Below, one piece after another: positions 22,882-24,020 of a stretch of DNA of 24,020 nucleotides. Numbering within the stretch: position 1 is the first letter of the stretch; every line of letters starts with the position of its first letter. The stretch is from Thiohalospira sp051745535. Lineage in GTDB: Bacteria; Pseudomonadota; Gammaproteobacteria; Thiohalospirales; Thiohalospiraceae. The notes under the pieces were generated by a model, which saw only the letters and a list, made by a program, of their open reading frames with translations, made no database searches and had not been told where the DNA came from. The position numbers and the translations under genes are program-made. Where the stretch lies: the NCBI GenBank assembly GCA_051745535.1, contig JBNJED010000013.1, forward strand, positions 1 to 24,020, written 5' to 3'.

Positions 22882-24020
22882 GCCGGTTTCCCCACGGCGG
22901 GCTTGCCCAGCGGGCCGCGCGGGATGTCCTCGGCCAGGGTCAGGCGCACCGGCCGTTCCGGCGGGGTTAGACTGGTGCGGACCCACTCCCGAAGCTCGGC
23001 CTCGAGCGCCTCGGGATCGGTTTCCGGCTCGGGCACGATCCAGGCGGCCAGGCGCGGCTCCGCCTGCTGGTCCAGGTGGACGGCCGCCTCGGCGACGCCG
23101 GGCCGGGCGCGCAGCTGCTCCGCTACTCCGTCCGGGTGGACGTTGACACCGGCCACCTGGACGGCCCCGTCCCGTCGCCCGGCGGGGACGAAGTGGCGAG
23201 TACCGTGAAATTCCAGGTGGTCCGGCGGTGTGATTGCCTTGCCGATCCCGTCGCGACGGCGACGGTATAGATAGAGGCCGTCCGACTCCCAGTGCTCGAA
23301 CAGGCGAAAGGGCTCCTCGGGGTCATCGCGGTAGCCGATCCCGGCGGTCTCGGTAGCGCCATAGATGGCGACAAAGCGCTCCAGTCCTCGCTCTGCCAGG
23401 TCCCGGGCCAGGGCCGGCGGACAGGGGGCGGTGGAGGTGACGCCGGTCACCCCCACCGGGAAGGCCGGGTAGAGGGTGGCGAGCTGTCGCCAGCGTAGGG
23501 GGAAGCCGACCACCAGGTCGCCGCGGTCCAGATCCGACGGGGGCAGGCCGCCGCCAGCCTGATCGTGGTGGACCGGGCAGCCCATCTCCCGGGGCAGGAG
23601 CACGCCGAAGAGGAAGCCGTAGATATGGTGGGCGGGGGCCAGGCTCACCACACGCCGGGTTCCGGGGAAGAGAGCGGCGAGGTGGGCCACCTCCTGTTCC
23701 AGGTCCGCGAGGGTGTGGCGATGCGGTTTCGGTTCACCGGTGGTACCGGAGGTGCGGAAGGTTATGGCACCCGCCCGCTGGACGCCCTGGGCCGCGATAT
23801 CCGCCCATTCGCCCAGGGTGTGTTTGCGCAGGAGGTAGTCGCCTGCGTCGAGTTCGTGGAGGCCGAAGCGTTCCGCCACGGCCGTGGCCAGGGTCAACCG
23901 CTCGATGGAGTCGGCGCCGACGGCCTCGCCCCCCAGGGTGGTGGAGGCGTCCCAGATCGCGGCGTCGACGGCCTCCCCGGTATCGCCACGCAGTCGCCGC
24001 AGTTCGTCACGGACCAGCGA
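22878..24020 (-). CDS. Carrier-protein/AMP-ligase fusion, probable p-coumarate ligase, N-terminus cut by window
   Basis: The frame is open to the right edge, so the N-terminus is missing; 380 residues are seen. Visible residues 1-57 resemble a phosphopantetheine carrier domain, with the attachment-type motif GADSIERL (Ser38). A TTG at 23897 lies inside this domain and is not the start. The adenylation core follows: FRTSGTTGEPKPHRHT at 88-103, HHIYGFLFG, IYGATETAG, a hinge with PAGRRDGAVQVAGVNVHP, and a C-terminal GPLGKPAVGKP holding the candidate catalytic Lys. The usual 150-residue N-terminal part of 4-coumarate ligases, ahead of the ATP loop, is replaced by the carrier-like domain. Coupling to tal by GTGA suggests it activates p-coumarate as a thioester, either for photoactive yellow protein or for a polyene-type pigment. 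The substrate is inferred. Confidence 0.85.
   Translation of the reverse strand, partial: SLVRDELRRLRGDTGEAVDAAIWDASTTLGGEAVGADSIERLTLATAVAERFGLHELDAGDYLLRKHTLGEWADIAAQGVQRAGAITFRTSGTTGEPKPHRHTLADLEQEVAHLAALFPGTRRVVSLAPAHHIYGFLFGVLLPREMGCPVHHDQAGGGLPPSDLDRGDLVVGFPLRWRQLATLYPAFPVGVTGVTSTAPCPPALARDLAERGLERFVAIYGATETAGIGYRDDPEEPFRLFEHWESDGLYLYRRRRDGIGKAITPPDHLEFHGTRHFVPAGRRDGAVQVAGVNVHPDGVAEQLRARPGVAEAAVHLDQQAEPRLAAWIVPEPETDPEALEAELREWVRTSLTPPERPVRLTLAEDIPRGPLGKPAVGKPA

Noticed and set aside
1..24020. CRISPR arrays, tRNA or rRNA genes, insertion sequences, phage genes, attachment sites
   Set aside because: No regularly spaced direct repeats, transposase or integrase genes, or recognisable structural RNA sequences were seen; gene content looks chromosomal and composition is uniform apart from the 3858-3910 A+T-rich patch.

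Overview
The window is a GC-rich (roughly 70%), densely packed bacterial chromosome segment. A form I RuBisCO operon of the cbbLS-cbbQ-cbbO type with a divergent cbbR, a class II aldolase of the Calvin-cycle type, a CusCBA copper/silver pump and a Rhodobacter-like tyrosine ammonia-lyase together suggest an autotrophic gammaproteobacterium, possibly of the purple-sulfur or Ectothiorhodospiraceae kind. That taxonomic guess is an inference; no rRNA or other marker gene is present.

Left region (1-2952): the 3' part of pyruvate kinase, then fba, then tandem hairpins ending in a strong terminator, then a small zinc-ribbon membrane protein. Carbon-fixation core (2913-9228): cbbR is read leftward. 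An A+T-rich control region separates it from cbbL, cbbS, cbbQ and cbbO, all read rightward. RuBisCO large and small subunits make the enzyme, and the CbbQ/CbbO AAA+ and VWA pair is the activase that removes inhibitory sugar phosphates. Intercistronic hairpins after cbbL and cbbS could set expression ratios.

Middle (9298-13208): an acyl-CoA/acyl-ACP synthetase-like AMP-binding protein, then a very short leader ORF coupled to a membrane-anchored HEPN-like protein, then the leftward purE-purK pair of purine synthesis, overlapping by ATGA.

Copper region (13296-19872): a recognisable sigma70-like promoter starts a probable five-gene operon. It runs from an unrecognised 134-residue protein, through a secreted Cys/His-rich small protein, to a TolC-like outer-membrane factor, a CusB lipoprotein with a heavy-metal-binding domain, and CusA with three methionine sites. 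Nearly every junction overlaps by a few bases.

Right region (19857-24020, all leftward): an HDOD signalling protein, a two-gene unit of tiny proteins (a 51-residue single-pass membrane protein and a UPF0270 protein) behind an extended -10 promoter, then a tyrosine ammonia-lyase preceded by an unusual carrier-protein/AMP-ligase fusion that runs off the right edge. This last pair makes and activates p-coumarate. It suggests either photoactive yellow protein chromophore synthesis or an aryl-type pigment pathway continuing beyond the window.
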